A DNA stretch of 64,000 nucleotides from Akkermansia muciniphila (GTDB lineage: Bacteria > Verrucomicrobiota > Verrucomicrobiia > Opitutales > UBA953): the NCBI GenBank assembly GCA_943331445.1, contig CALQLO010000004.1:92527-156526 (forward strand), in the 5' to 3' direction. A model generated the notes under the pieces. The model was not told where the DNA came from. It saw only the letters and a program-made list of their open reading frames with translations, and did not search any database. Of this stretch, positions 1 through 8,283 are shown piece after piece. Position numbers and translations under genes: made by a program. Every line of letters starts with the position of its first letter. Within the stretch, counting starts at the first letter, position 1.

Positions 1-2626
1 TCAGTTCATGAATAAGCGTGCGCATACCGCCGCCCTGCGCTTCCGTGCGGGCCACGATTTCGGCCAAGGCGGTACGATCCCCGAAAGACAATGCGTGACC
101 CGTGGAGTAAACCGTCAATTGCTCGGCGAGATTACGCAGCAACAGTTGGCGCTCGTTGGCCAGAATATCCTTAAGCTGCAGAATATCGGCAAACTTGCGA
201 CCGTCGGGCAGTTCGCCGCTGGCGTCCACTTTAGGTCCCAACTTGAAGTCGATTTTGATCCGCGGATCGATGCTGCCCCGCGGGGGCACGTCACCCTCGC
301 CAATACTCCGATAGCGGCCGCGCTGACCGCCGATGACATCGAAGGATTCAAGGGCGAAGCCAGCGGGATCGATCTTCGTATGACAGGAGGCGCACGCGGG
401 ATCGGCACGATGTTTGGCCAGCTGTTCCCGGATCGTGGTCGTACCCTGGACATCTGGTTCGACGGCGGGGACATTGGCGGGCGGTGGCTCAGGCGGGCGA
501 CCCAGCAGCCGCGCCATCACGAAAGAGCCACGCACCACGGGAGAGGTCGTGGTCCCATTGGCGGTGACCTTCAGGAGGGCGGCCTGGGTGAGAAAGCCTC
601 CGCGCACACAACCCGCGGGGAGCGTGACCTTGCGGATTTCCGGGCCACTGACGCCCGTGATACCATAATGCACGGCGAGCCTTTCGTTGAGCATCGCGAA
701 ATCCGAACGCACGAGGAAACTAGCGTCGAGATTACGTTCCAGCAGTTCGCGGAAATAGGCGCGCGTTTCCGAGACCATTGAATCCTGCAGGTAAGGATTA
801 AATTCCGGGTAGAGCTTCTTGTCAGGGTCGTTCACGCCGATGGAGCGCAGCTTCAGCCATTGACCGAGAAAATCTTCCACAAAGCGATCGGACTTCGGAT
901 CACTGAGCATGCGCTCGATTTGTTGGTCGAGCACCTTGGGGTCGCGGATCTGACCAGAGGTAATCAGGCCGGCCAGTAACTCGTCCGGTTGCGAATTCCA
1001 AAGGAAGTAGGAGAGCCGCGAGGCCAAGGCATAGTCATCTAGCTTTCCAGGGGCCTCAACGTGGTAAAGGAAGTCCGGAGAGCACAGTGCGGCGCGATAG
1101 ACCCACCGCATGGCGGTCTCAAAACAATCGCCAGCCTTCACGCGTAGATCAAACTGGGCCAGGTATTGGGCGCGCGTTTCCGCCGTCACTGGACGGCGGA
1201 AAGCCTTGGGTAGGAAGTCGGCCAGGAGTTTATCCGCATCCGCCATGGGATGAGCACTGGTGACGGACCAGACACCCTTCTCGGTCTCGGGCCGATTGCG
1301 ACAACCGATAATGTCCTGCCGAAGCGGCACGCGCACCGGGGGGCGTTGAGCCGCCTTGGGGTCAGGCTTGATTTCCGAGATAGGCAGCGAACCGAAAAGC
1401 AGCTGGTGGCTACGCGGTGGCCACACGTCATTGAACGGGCCTTCGATATCAACCCAATCACTGACGACGCAAGGCCCCGTGTAGCCCATGATGCGACCCT
1501 TCGGGCCGTAGTTACCGATACGATAAAGCCTGATCGGAGCGAGTGACGCTGGATTGAAGCCGATGGTCTCCTTTTCGTTAAACCAAACATTCATCTCGTG
1601 GACCTTAGATTCGAGCGAGGGAGCGGCGAAATAGCCGAGCACGTAGCTCGGGTGCTGCCCGCCGCGGCCATTCTCATTGAACTGCACGACCGAAAGTCGG
1701 GCCGCTTCCACACCCCGCGCTGGACGGACTTCGCCCTTATCCCAAGTGAGGCTCCAGAAAGAAGCCCGGATACGGTAACGACCCGGATACAATGAGGCGA
1801 AATGGCGGAAGTAAGGATTCCATGAATCATCCTCATGGCGGAAGACCCCTACGCTGCTCATGCGATCAAAAATGCCAATCTGCTCGTGGGCGCCTTGGTC
1901 GACGTGGGCGTATTCTCCTGCCGGCGGGAAGACCGGATCCGGTTTCTTGTCGCGGAACAACATGGCGTCTCCCTGCATCAGCATGATGTCTGGCTCGTAG
2001 TTACGGGCCAAGGAAAGCCGCACTAATGAGGTGGCGGGAGCGACCGGGCGCGTCGCGATAGCCATATTCAGGACGGTATCGGCGGCATCGATATAGCGGG
2101 CTAAATTGACATGGGAGATATCCAGCGCGTCGCTGTTATTATCGAAGCCATGGGCGGAGCCATCGGCCGGGAGGCCAGCCCGCACGGCGATGCCCGGCAG
2201 AGCAAAAAGATCTCGGACGGTATTCTCGTACTCGGAACGCGTCATCCGGTGCAAAGTCGTCCGACCCCCACCGACCTGCTTGGTCGCCTCGGCTTGCAGG
2301 AGGGCCCGGGATAAAACTGCCTTCACCGCGGCGACGTCCGCCACCGGTGGGCGGGCCTTCTTCTTGGGCGGCATCTCGCCGGATTCAATCCGGTCGTGAA
2401 TCTTTACCCAGCGGCTAAAATTCTCGGCCTCCGTGAGCTGGTCACGTAACGCGGTGAGGTCCAAATTTCCCTTCTTCGTTTCCGCGTCGTGGCACCCCGT
2501 GCAGTGGGCCTCTAGAAATGGCTGGATTGCTGGCTTGATCGACTCGGCGCCTGCCGCGGTAAGCGCCACAGAGGACAGCAAACCCAGGCAGGCATTGAGG
2601 AAAAAGAATCGGCGAAGCGAGGGCAT
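1..2626 (-). CDS. PVC-type DUF1592/DUF1588 cytochrome-domain protein, 3' end beyond window
   Basis: An open frame begins with ATG at 2626 and is still open after 875 codons at base 2, so the C-terminus lies outside the window. Residues 1-27 look like a signal peptide. A CTGCH haem motif (42-46) forms the N-terminal planctomycete cytochrome (PSCyt1) domain. A DUF1587-like stretch (LHRMTRSEYENTVRDLF, about 112-128) follows, then DUF1595/DUF1592 regions, a second CASCH motif (745-749) in a DUF1588-type context (CHTKIDPAGFALESFD), and DUF1585-like sequence at the visible end. This domain order is typical of large secreted proteins of Planctomycetes and Verrucomicrobia, usually assigned to polysaccharide-related or redox roles; the biochemical function is not established. 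The family is often paired with DUF1552 proteins, but that neighbour would lie outside the window. Confidence 0.88.
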   Translation of the reverse strand, partial: MPSLRRFFFLNACLGLLSSVALTAAGAESIKPAIQPFLEAHCTGCHDAETKKGNLDLTALRDQLTEAENFSRWVKIHDRIESGEMPPKKKARPPVADVAAVKAVLSRALLQAEATKQVGGGRTTLHRMTRSEYENTVRDLFALPGIAVRAGLPADGSAHGFDNNSDALDISHVNLARYIDAADTVLNMAIATRPVAPATSLVRLSLARNYEPDIMLMQGDAMLFRDKKPDPVFPPAGEYAHVDQGAHEQIGIFDRMSSVGVFRHEDDSWNPYFRHFASLYPGRYRIRASFWSLTWDKGEVRPARGVEAARLSVVQFNENGRGGQHPSYVLGYFAAPSLESKVHEMNVWFNEKETIGFNPASLAPIRLYRIGNYGPKGRIMGYTGPCVVSDWVDIEGPFNDVWPPRSHQLLFGSLPISEIKPDPKAAQRPPVRVPLRQDIIGCRNRPETEKGVWSVTSAHPMADADKLLADFLPKAFRRPVTAETRAQYLAQFDLRVKAGDCFETAMRWVYRAALCSPDFLYHVEAPGKLDDYALASRLSYFLWNSQPDELLAGLITSGQIRDPKVLDQQIERMLSDPKSDRFVEDFLGQWLKLRSIGVNDPDKKLYPEFNPYLQDSMVSETRAYFRELLERNLDASFLVRSDFAMLNERLAVHYGITGVSGPEIRKVTLPAGCVRGGFLTQAALLKVTANGTTTSPVVRGSFVMARLLGRPPEPPPANVPAVEPDVQGTTTIREQLAKHRADPACASCHTKIDPAGFALESFDVIGGQRGRYRSIGEGDVPPRGSIDPRIKIDFKLGPKVDASGELPDGRKFADILQLKDILANERQLLLRNLAEQLTVYSTGHALSFGDRTALAEIVARTEAQGGGMRTLIHEL

Positions 2627-2737
2627 GAGGAACGGCAATGTCCATCGTCCTGAACAGACGGGGAACGGCAGTGGGGTAGTCAGGCCAATTTGCCCTTACG
2701 CCAGCAGTTGCCAAACCAATATGACCTACCCGCCAGC

Positions 2738-4105
2738 TCAGCGCCGAGCCCGCTTTGACGCTTTAGCCCTAACGACCGTCGCTTTCTTTTTCTTCAGCGG
2801 GGCGGGCTTTTTCTTGGCTACCACTTTGGCGGGGGACTTCTTCTTCGCGACGGGCTTGGATTTCTTCGGGAGAGGCTTCTGGGCGGCGACTTTCTTCGCT
2901 GGGGCGGGCTTAGCTTTCGCCTTCACGACGACCTTCTTCGCAACGGGCTTCTTCGCGGCAGGCTTTTTCACGGCAGGCTTTTTCACGACCTTAGCCTTCG
3001 CTGGCTTACCCTTCGCAGGCTTCGCGGCAACGACCTTGGCCGGATGTACCTTGGCGAGACGCTTAGCCACCGCTGGCTCAACGTAAGGGGCCGGGGCCTT
3101 CGGACGCTGATCGACCGGACCTTTGACGGCGGCCCAAAGTTTATCGCGGAATTCCTGGATGCCGGCCTGGGAGTAACAAGAAATCGGGATGACGATATCC
3201 TTCACGCGTTCCTGGAACAGCTTCAGTTTCGCCGCGGCTTCGGGGAGGTCCATCTTGTTGGCCACGATGATGCGCGGCTTCGCGGCGAGAATCGGCGAGT
3301 AGAGGCGAAGTTCGCGCTCAAGGATGCGGTGGTCGTCCCACGGATTACGGTTCTCGCTGCCGGCCATATCGATGATGAAAACCAGCAACGAACAGCGTTC
3401 GACGTGGCGAAGGAACTGGTGACCGAGGCCCCGGTTTTCGTGGGCTCCTTCGATGAGACCAGGAATGTCCGCCATGACGATGCGGTCGAAACGGTCTTCG
3501 TAATCAATCACGCCCACATTGACGTGCAAGGTCGTGAACGGATACGGCGCCATCTTCGGACGGGCGGCCGTGAGGAGATTCGTAAGCGTCGACTTGCCGG
3601 CGTTCGGGTAGCCCACGAGGCCGATGTCGGCGATGGTCTTCAGCACGATGCGGAAGGTGCCTTCTTCGCCGGGGTAACCCGGGGTCGTGCGGCGCGGAGC
3701 CTGATTCACCGAGCTCTTGAAATTCATGTTGCCCATGCCGCCTTTGCCACCGGCGAGAAGGATGACGCGTTCACCGTGCTCGGTGAGTTCAGCCACGAGA
3801 CGGTTGGAGCCCTCTTCGAGCACCTGCGTGCCCGGAGGCACTGGCAGAATCAAATCGCCACCATCAGGCCCAGCGCACTGGCGACCCATCCCTGGGGCAC
3901 CATTACGAGCGCGGCGGTGAGGCTGCCAGCGGTAGTGCTGCAGGTCGCCTTCGTTACGATCGCAGACCAGGACGACGTCGCCACCCTTGCCGCCGTTACC
4001 TCCGTCGGGGCCGCCCTTTGGGATAAATTTCTCGCGGCGGAAGCTGACGCAGCCGTGGCCGCCGTCTCCGGACTTCAATACAACCTTGGCTTCGTCGATA
4101 AACAT
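2738..4105 (-). CDS. obg: Obg/CgtA GTPase with lysine-rich C-terminal tail
   Basis: This is the ribosome-associated GTPase Obg, 455 residues. The glycine-rich Obg fold covers about 1-158 (starting MFIDEAKVVLKSGDGG). The G domain follows with G1 GYPNAGKS (165-172), G3 DIPG (213-216) and G4 NKMD (283-286). After about residue 345 comes a roughly 110-residue tail made almost entirely of Lys, Ala, Pro and Val (repeats like KKPAVKKPAAKK), ending KRARR. This replaces the acidic or OCT-type extensions known in other Obg proteins and resembles the tail of histone H1. Family knowledge places Obg in 50S assembly and stringent control; binding of the tail to rRNA or DNA is inference. It lies 54 bases downstream of the ABC permease gene on the same strand and may share its transcript. 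Confidence 0.95.
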   Translation of the reverse strand: MFIDEAKVVLKSGDGGHGCVSFRREKFIPKGGPDGGNGGKGGDVVLVCDRNEGDLQHYRWQPHRRARNGAPGMGRQCAGPDGGDLILPVPPGTQVLEEGSNRLVAELTEHGERVILLAGGKGGMGNMNFKSSVNQAPRRTTPGYPGEEGTFRIVLKTIADIGLVGYPNAGKSTLTNLLTAARPKMAPYPFTTLHVNVGVIDYEDRFDRIVMADIPGLIEGAHENRGLGHQFLRHVERCSLLVFIIDMAGSENRNPWDDHRILERELRLYSPILAAKPRIIVANKMDLPEAAAKLKLFQERVKDIVIPISCYSQAGIQEFRDKLWAAVKGPVDQRPKAPAPYVEPAVAKRLAKVHPAKVVAAKPAKGKPAKAKVVKKPAVKKPAAKKPVAKKVVVKAKAKPAPAKKVAAQKPLPKKSKPVAKKKSPAKVVAKKKPAPLKKKKATVVRAKASKRARR

Positions 4106-4159
4106 TTGCCCCTTAAGTAGGCCTCCCCTGCCCCGAGGGCGAGGAGGAAAGGCGACGGT

Positions 4160-4930
4160 TTAGCGCTCCAGCCCGCGCGAACGACGCAACCAGCGCTCAA
4201 TCGGCGAGAAGAAGATGAGATCCGCCAGAAGCCCAACCAGCATCACGACCGCCATCACACCCATCACCAGGTCCATGCGGTGCAAGTCGCGACCAGCGTT
4301 CAACAAGGCCCCCAGGCCGAAGCCATCGATGATTGCCACGAAGATTTCCGCCGCCATCAGCGAGCGCCAAGCGAAGGCCCAGCCCTGCTTCAGACCGCTA
4401 ATGATGCCAGGTAAAGCGGCCGGGAAGATCACGTGCGTCCAGAGATGCCAGCCGCGGGAGCCCATCGTCTGGGCGGCACGAAGATAGAGTGGCTGAACGT
4501 TGAGCACCGACTCCTGAACCGCAATGACGACGGCCCAGACTGTACCCATGACGACGACGAAAACCACGGCTGCTTCAGTCGGGTCGAAGGCGATGATTGC
4601 CACCGGGACCCAACAAACCGAGGGAAGTGTCTGCAGGCCGAGCGAAAGAATACCGATCGTATCGCGGGCGAGGCTGGAGCGGGCGCAGAGAGCACCAATG
4701 GGGATGCCGATGGCGGCACCGATGGCGAAGCCAAGCATCAGACGGCGCATCGTGACCCAGGTAGCGGAGGCCAACGAACCGTCGCAGAGCGCCGACCAGA
4801 ACCAGGCACCGATTTGCGTGGGCGCAGGAACGAAAAAGTCCTCGACGCGACCGGAACGTACGTACCACTCCCAGAAGCCAAGGACGAGCAGGCCGATTAC
4901 GATCGGCACAAGGGCACGGGGGGATTTCAT
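4160..4930 (-). CDS. ABC transporter permease, SsuC/TauC/NrtB type
   Basis: Inner-membrane permease of 256 residues with about six hydrophobic helices. The cytoplasmic EAA-like loop that contacts the ATPase is visible near residues 155-180 (GSRGWHLWTHVIFPAALPG). The N-terminus (a single helix, then a FFVPAPTQIGAWFW segment) is typical of permeases for aliphatic sulfonates, taurine, nitrate or pyrimidine precursors. The ATG overlaps the upstream ATPase stop by four bases (ATGA), so the two are translationally coupled. With the ATPase and binding protein it forms a complete three-gene importer. Substrate cannot be assigned from sequence alone. Confidence 0.9.
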   Translation of the reverse strand: MKSPRALVPIVIGLLVLGFWEWYVRSGRVEDFFVPAPTQIGAWFWSALCDGSLASATWVTMRRLMLGFAIGAAIGIPIGALCARSSLARDTIGILSLGLQTLPSVCWVPVAIIAFDPTEAAVVFVVVMGTVWAVVIAVQESVLNVQPLYLRAAQTMGSRGWHLWTHVIFPAALPGIISGLKQGWAFAWRSLMAAEIFVAIIDGFGLGALLNAGRDLHRMDLVMGVMAVVMLVGLLADLIFFSPIERWLRRSRGLER

Positions 4931-5730
4931 ACGAGGCCCTCCTTGGGTTCAGCGAGGTGGGCCGAAAGGGCCGTGGTGATATCCGCGGCCAAGGTGGCAA
5001 GGGCCGGATCGTTGATCCGGCGAGGACGAGGCAGGTCAATGTTGAAAACCTGTCGGATGCGTCCGGGGTTGGGCGAAAGGAGCACCACGCGGTCGCCGAG
5101 GCAGACCGCCTCACGGATGTTATGCGTGACCAGCACGATGGTCTTCTTGCGCTGCGTGAAAATCTTCTGGATATCGCCGTAAAGCTGATCGCGCGTCAGT
5201 GCGTCGAGGGCGGAGAACGGTTCATCCATGAGTAAGACGCGCGGATTAGGAGCCAGCGAGCGGGCGAGAGCGACGCGCTGACGCATCCCGCCGGAAAGTT
5301 CATGCGGGCGGGCCTTCTCCTTGTCACCGAGCCCAACGAGATCGAGATAGTAGCGGGCGGCCTCGGTGCGCTCGGCGTCAGTCAGGCCAGGCTTTAATCG
5401 CAAACCGAACAACACGTTTTCCAAAGCATCGAGCCAAGGGAAAAGCGCATCTTGCTGGAACATTACCAGCCGATCACGTCCGGGTTCGACCACATCGGCT
5501 CCGTCCAGTTTAATGGAGCCATCATCTACCTGCTCCAAGCCCGCCAGCAGACTAAGCAACGTAGATTTGCCGCAGCCCGAAGGTCCGACGAGCACGAGAA
5601 ACTCACCTTCCTTTACCTGCAGGCTAATGTCCTCCACGGCTGTGACGAGACCGGCGCGTCCGTTGAAACGCTTGGTCACATGTCGCAGCGTGAGCTGGGA
5701 ATTGGATTCACTGGACGGGTTAGCCGGCAT
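4927..5730 (-). CDS. ABC transporter ATP-binding protein, SsuB/TauB type
   Basis: ATPase of 267 residues energising the adjacent importer. Walker A GPSGCGKST is at 49-57, the Q-loop around FQQDALFPW (91-99), the signature LSGGMRQR at 145-152, Walker B VLLMDEPF at 165-172, and the switch histidine in VTHNI at 201-205. All catalytic elements are intact. The QDALFPWL sequence after the Q-loop and the C-terminal arrangement fit the nitrate/sulfonate/taurine subfamily. It lies between the binding-protein gene (46-base gap) and the permease gene (4-base overlap). Confidence 0.92.
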   Translation of the reverse strand: MPANPSSESNSQLTLRHVTKRFNGRAGLVTAVEDISLQVKEGEFLVLVGPSGCGKSTLLSLLAGLEQVDDGSIKLDGADVVEPGRDRLVMFQQDALFPWLDALENVLFGLRLKPGLTDAERTEAARYYLDLVGLGDKEKARPHELSGGMRQRVALARSLAPNPRVLLMDEPFSALDALTRDQLYGDIQKIFTQRKKTIVLVTHNIREAVCLGDRVVLLSPNPGRIRQVFNIDLPRPRRINDPALATLAADITTALSAHLAEPKEGLV

Positions 5731-5776
5731 GGAGGCGAAGGATTAGCGGGAACGGGTAAAAGAATGGCAAGGAGTG

Positions 5777-6784
5777 TTACTTGCGGACAGGCGGAAGGTC
5801 ATCGACCAAGGCTTGTAGTAATGGCTCTACCGGGGCTTCACCCGCCAGCAGGCCACAGGCTCGTGAGTCGGACTGGGCCTTGGCGAAGGCAACGCTCAGG
5901 CGGCGGAGGCGTGGGGCGGGCTCTTCGGGCTGGTCCCAGCGGATACGGCGTAGCGCCGGAGTGATGAGTTCGGCCTTCGGGGCGGCGGAGTGGGATTCGG
6001 CACCGAGGCCTTCCCGTGAAAGTCGCTCGAGCAAGGCTGGGTCGGCAGACAAGCGGTCGCGCAGCAGGTAATGCGAGCGAACAAACGCCTTCACCGCTCC
6101 ACCCTTGGCATCGAGAGCCTTCTGCGAGGCAGCCAGCACGGTGATGATCGAGTCGCGGTTCTCGACGAGTACCTGGCCGCCGAAATCATTCACCAAGCGG
6201 GTCACCCAAGGCTCGACCGTCCAGGCTGCGTCGACATTACCCCGCTTGAAGAGAACGGTGAGCTCAGCATTGTGCGCCGGAATTACATGGGCATCGCCGC
6301 CGGCGATGGAGATATTGAGGCCGCCAGAACGCAGCCAGACGCGGGCATCGACGTCCTGCGTGTTACCCAGTTGCGGAGTGGCGATGCGACGGCCGCGAAA
6401 ATCTTCCGGCGTCCGCAGAGTCGATCCCTGGTGGACTACTAAGGCGTTGCCGCCGGAAGCGACCGGAGCCAGGACGCGAATCGAACGTCCTTTACTGCGA
6501 ACGTGAGCATTGATCAATGGCGCGGCCCCCACATAACTCACATCAATCGCTCCGGCCAACAAGGCCTCCATCGCGGAGGGGCCAGCATTAAAAGAACGCC
6601 ATTCGATTTTCACGCCGACCGGAAGATTCGGCTGATGAAAATCCTGCCCTTCCCTCTCAAGCTGTCGTGCCGCGAGCGCAGGCGCGTGCGTGAGATTAGG
6701 AAAGAAACCCACGCGCAAAACGACAGGCTCTTCGACTGCGACCAAGGAGGACGCGGCGAGAAGAGCGAGAATAAGGGATCGCAT
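5777..6784 (-). CDS. ABC transporter substrate-binding protein, sulfonate/nitrate/taurine type
   Basis: Periplasmic binding protein of 335 residues, first gene of the importer operon. Residues 1-17 form a signal peptide with no lipobox cysteine. The mature part opens with VLRVGFFPNLTHAPAL and contains FNAGPSAMEALLAGAIDVSYVG, both hallmarks of the SsuA/TauA/NrtA-like fold (NMT1 family). The ligand could be an aliphatic sulfonate, nitrate or another small anion; nearby genes do not settle it. The roughly 130 bases upstream are strikingly AT-rich compared with the rest of the window, consistent with a regulated promoter. Confidence 0.88.
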   Translation of the reverse strand: MRSLILALLAASSLVAVEEPVVLRVGFFPNLTHAPALAARQLEREGQDFHQPNLPVGVKIEWRSFNAGPSAMEALLAGAIDVSYVGAAPLINAHVRSKGRSIRVLAPVASGGNALVVHQGSTLRTPEDFRGRRIATPQLGNTQDVDARVWLRSGGLNISIAGGDAHVIPAHNAELTVLFKRGNVDAAWTVEPWVTRLVNDFGGQVLVENRDSIITVLAASQKALDAKGGAVKAFVRSHYLLRDRLSADPALLERLSREGLGAESHSAAPKAELITPALRRIRWDQPEEPAPRLRRLSVAFAKAQSDSRACGLLAGEAPVEPLLQALVDDLPPVRK

Positions 6785-6917
6785 GGCGGGGATAATGGGC
6801 AGAGACGGACGGCACAGTTATTTATGACTACATTAGTTAAGTTATAATGATTAGAAGTCGAGCCGATTAAACACCGCATTTATAATTACCTAAACAACTA
6901 TAATTAAATAACTTATA
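6785..6917 (-). promoter_or_regulatory. AT-rich intergenic region, likely promoter of the ABC importer operon
   Basis: Between the importer start (6784) and the Nramp stop (6918) lies a stretch dominated by A and T, especially 6815-6930, in a genome of about 60% GC. It must hold the promoter for the minus-strand importer operon and the 3' end of the Nramp transcript. A TATAAC hexamer on the minus strand around 6838-6843 could be a -10 element, but I see no convincing -35 and no GC-rich terminator hairpin. Confidence 0.4.
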
Positions 6918-8192
6918 TCATAAAACCCCGGCAACGAACCACAAACTAGCCCCGACGACCATGGCCGTGGCGACCCAACCAAGGATGCTAATCCAGCGTG
7001 GGGCGACGAACGCGCCCATGAACTGGGCATCGCCGGTCATGCGCACGAGCGGCCAGCAGGCGAAGCCAAGCTGCAGGCTAAGGATAACCTGACTCCAGAT
7101 GAGCAATGTCTCCACCCTACCCTCCCCGGCCAGGCCGATGACAAGCAGGGCAGGCGCGAGCGCGGCGAGGCGCGTGGCCACGCGGATAATCCAGCCAGCC
7201 GTCTTGATCTTCAGAAATCCTTCCAAGACGATCTGTCCAGCCATGGTGCCGGTAATGGTGGCGTTCTGGCCGGAGGCGAGCAGCGCAACAGCGAAGAGTG
7301 TGCCGGCGAAAGTCGCCCCCAGCACGCCGTCCAGCAGCCGATGGGCCTCGCGGATATCTGTCACAGCTTCGGGCCGGCCGTGAAAAGCGGCGGCGCTGAG
7401 TACCAGCAGGCCTGCGTTGACGAAGAACGCTAGGCTGAGCGCGAGTGTCGAATCCCAAGTAGCGAAGCGCATGGCCTCGCGCCGTGATTTTTCATCAGCG
7501 CCAAAATCGCGCGAACCGACGATCGACGAATGCAGATAAAGGTTATGCGGCATGACCGTGGCGCCAATGATACCCAAGGCCACGAAAAGCATACCCGGAC
7601 GTGTCAGCACAGCGGTGGTCGGCACGAAGCCTTTCACGAGCTCGGCGATCACCGGCTTAGCCAGCAGCAGCTCGATACCTATACAGGCCGCAATGGTGAG
7701 CACCAGCACCGCAACAAGCGCTTCCAGCCAGCGGTAACCCAAGCGCGTCAGTGCGAGCAGCAGCAATACATCCAAGGCGGTGATGGTCGCCCCGAAAAAG
7801 AGGGGTATACCGAAGAGAATTTGCAGGGCGATGGCCGAACCCAGCAGCTCAGCAAGATCCATCGCGACGATACCGATCTGGGCGGAAACCCAGAGGAACT
7901 TCGAGACGCCTGGAGAATAACGCTCCCGGCAGGCTTGAGCGAGGTCGAGGCCGGTGGCGACGTTGAGGCGAACGCAAAGGTGCTGAAAGAGAATGGCCAT
8001 CAGGTTCGACAGCAGAATCACCCAGAGCAGCGCGTAGCCGAACTGCGAGCCACCCGCAAGGTCGGTGGCCCAGTTGCCGGGATCCATGTAGCCGACCGAG
8101 ACGAGAAAGCCTGGGCCCACAAATGCGAGGAAACGACGGAAAGCACCGAGGCGAGAGGCCTCGCGGGCTTGGGTCGGTTCGCCTGTTCGCAT
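6918..8192 (-). CDS. mntH: Nramp-family divalent metal transporter (MntH-like)
   Basis: Integral membrane protein of 424 residues with about eleven helices. The two signatures of the Nramp metal site are present: DPGNWATD in helix 1 (37-44), with the metal-binding Asp and Asn, and MPHNLYLHSS in helix 6 (about 214-223), with the metal-coordinating Met. It imports Mn2+ or Fe2+ with protons across the inner membrane in known members. It stands alone between the ABC importer and a divergent sulfatase, with a separate 91-base upstream region (8193-8283). Confidence 0.93.
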   Translation of the reverse strand: MRTGEPTQAREASRLGAFRRFLAFVGPGFLVSVGYMDPGNWATDLAGGSQFGYALLWVILLSNLMAILFQHLCVRLNVATGLDLAQACRERYSPGVSKFLWVSAQIGIVAMDLAELLGSAIALQILFGIPLFFGATITALDVLLLLALTRLGYRWLEALVAVLVLTIAACIGIELLLAKPVIAELVKGFVPTTAVLTRPGMLFVALGIIGATVMPHNLYLHSSIVGSRDFGADEKSRREAMRFATWDSTLALSLAFFVNAGLLVLSAAAFHGRPEAVTDIREAHRLLDGVLGATFAGTLFAVALLASGQNATITGTMAGQIVLEGFLKIKTAGWIIRVATRLAALAPALLVIGLAGEGRVETLLIWSQVILSLQLGFACWPLVRMTGDAQFMGAFVAPRWISILGWVATAMVVGASLWFVAGVL

Positions 8193-8283
8193 CAGGGTTA
8201 AGCGTTTAGGCTGAGGCTCAAAGTGTCAATCCGCCTAACCTTTTTCACCTTTGCACCGCCTGCCCACCCGCTAAGGTTCGCCT
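8193..8283. promoter_or_regulatory. Divergent intergenic region between Nramp transporter and sulfatase
   Basis: These 91 bases separate two divergently transcribed genes and so must carry both promoters. No clear metal-regulator (MntR/Fur) palindrome or sigma-70 pair is evident to me. The sequence contains a pyrimidine-rich run before the sulfatase ATG and no Shine-Dalgarno sequence. Confidence 0.3.

Noticed and set aside
2433..3086. Apparent Phe-rich hydrophobic membrane protein on the plus strand
   Set aside because: The TTC-rich sequence is just the reverse complement of the AAG-rich lysine tail of Obg.
3044..4120. Long open frame (358 codons) on the plus strand opposite obg
   Set aside because: It is the antisense of a clear obg gene; GC-rich codon bias creates such frames. 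No family resemblance.
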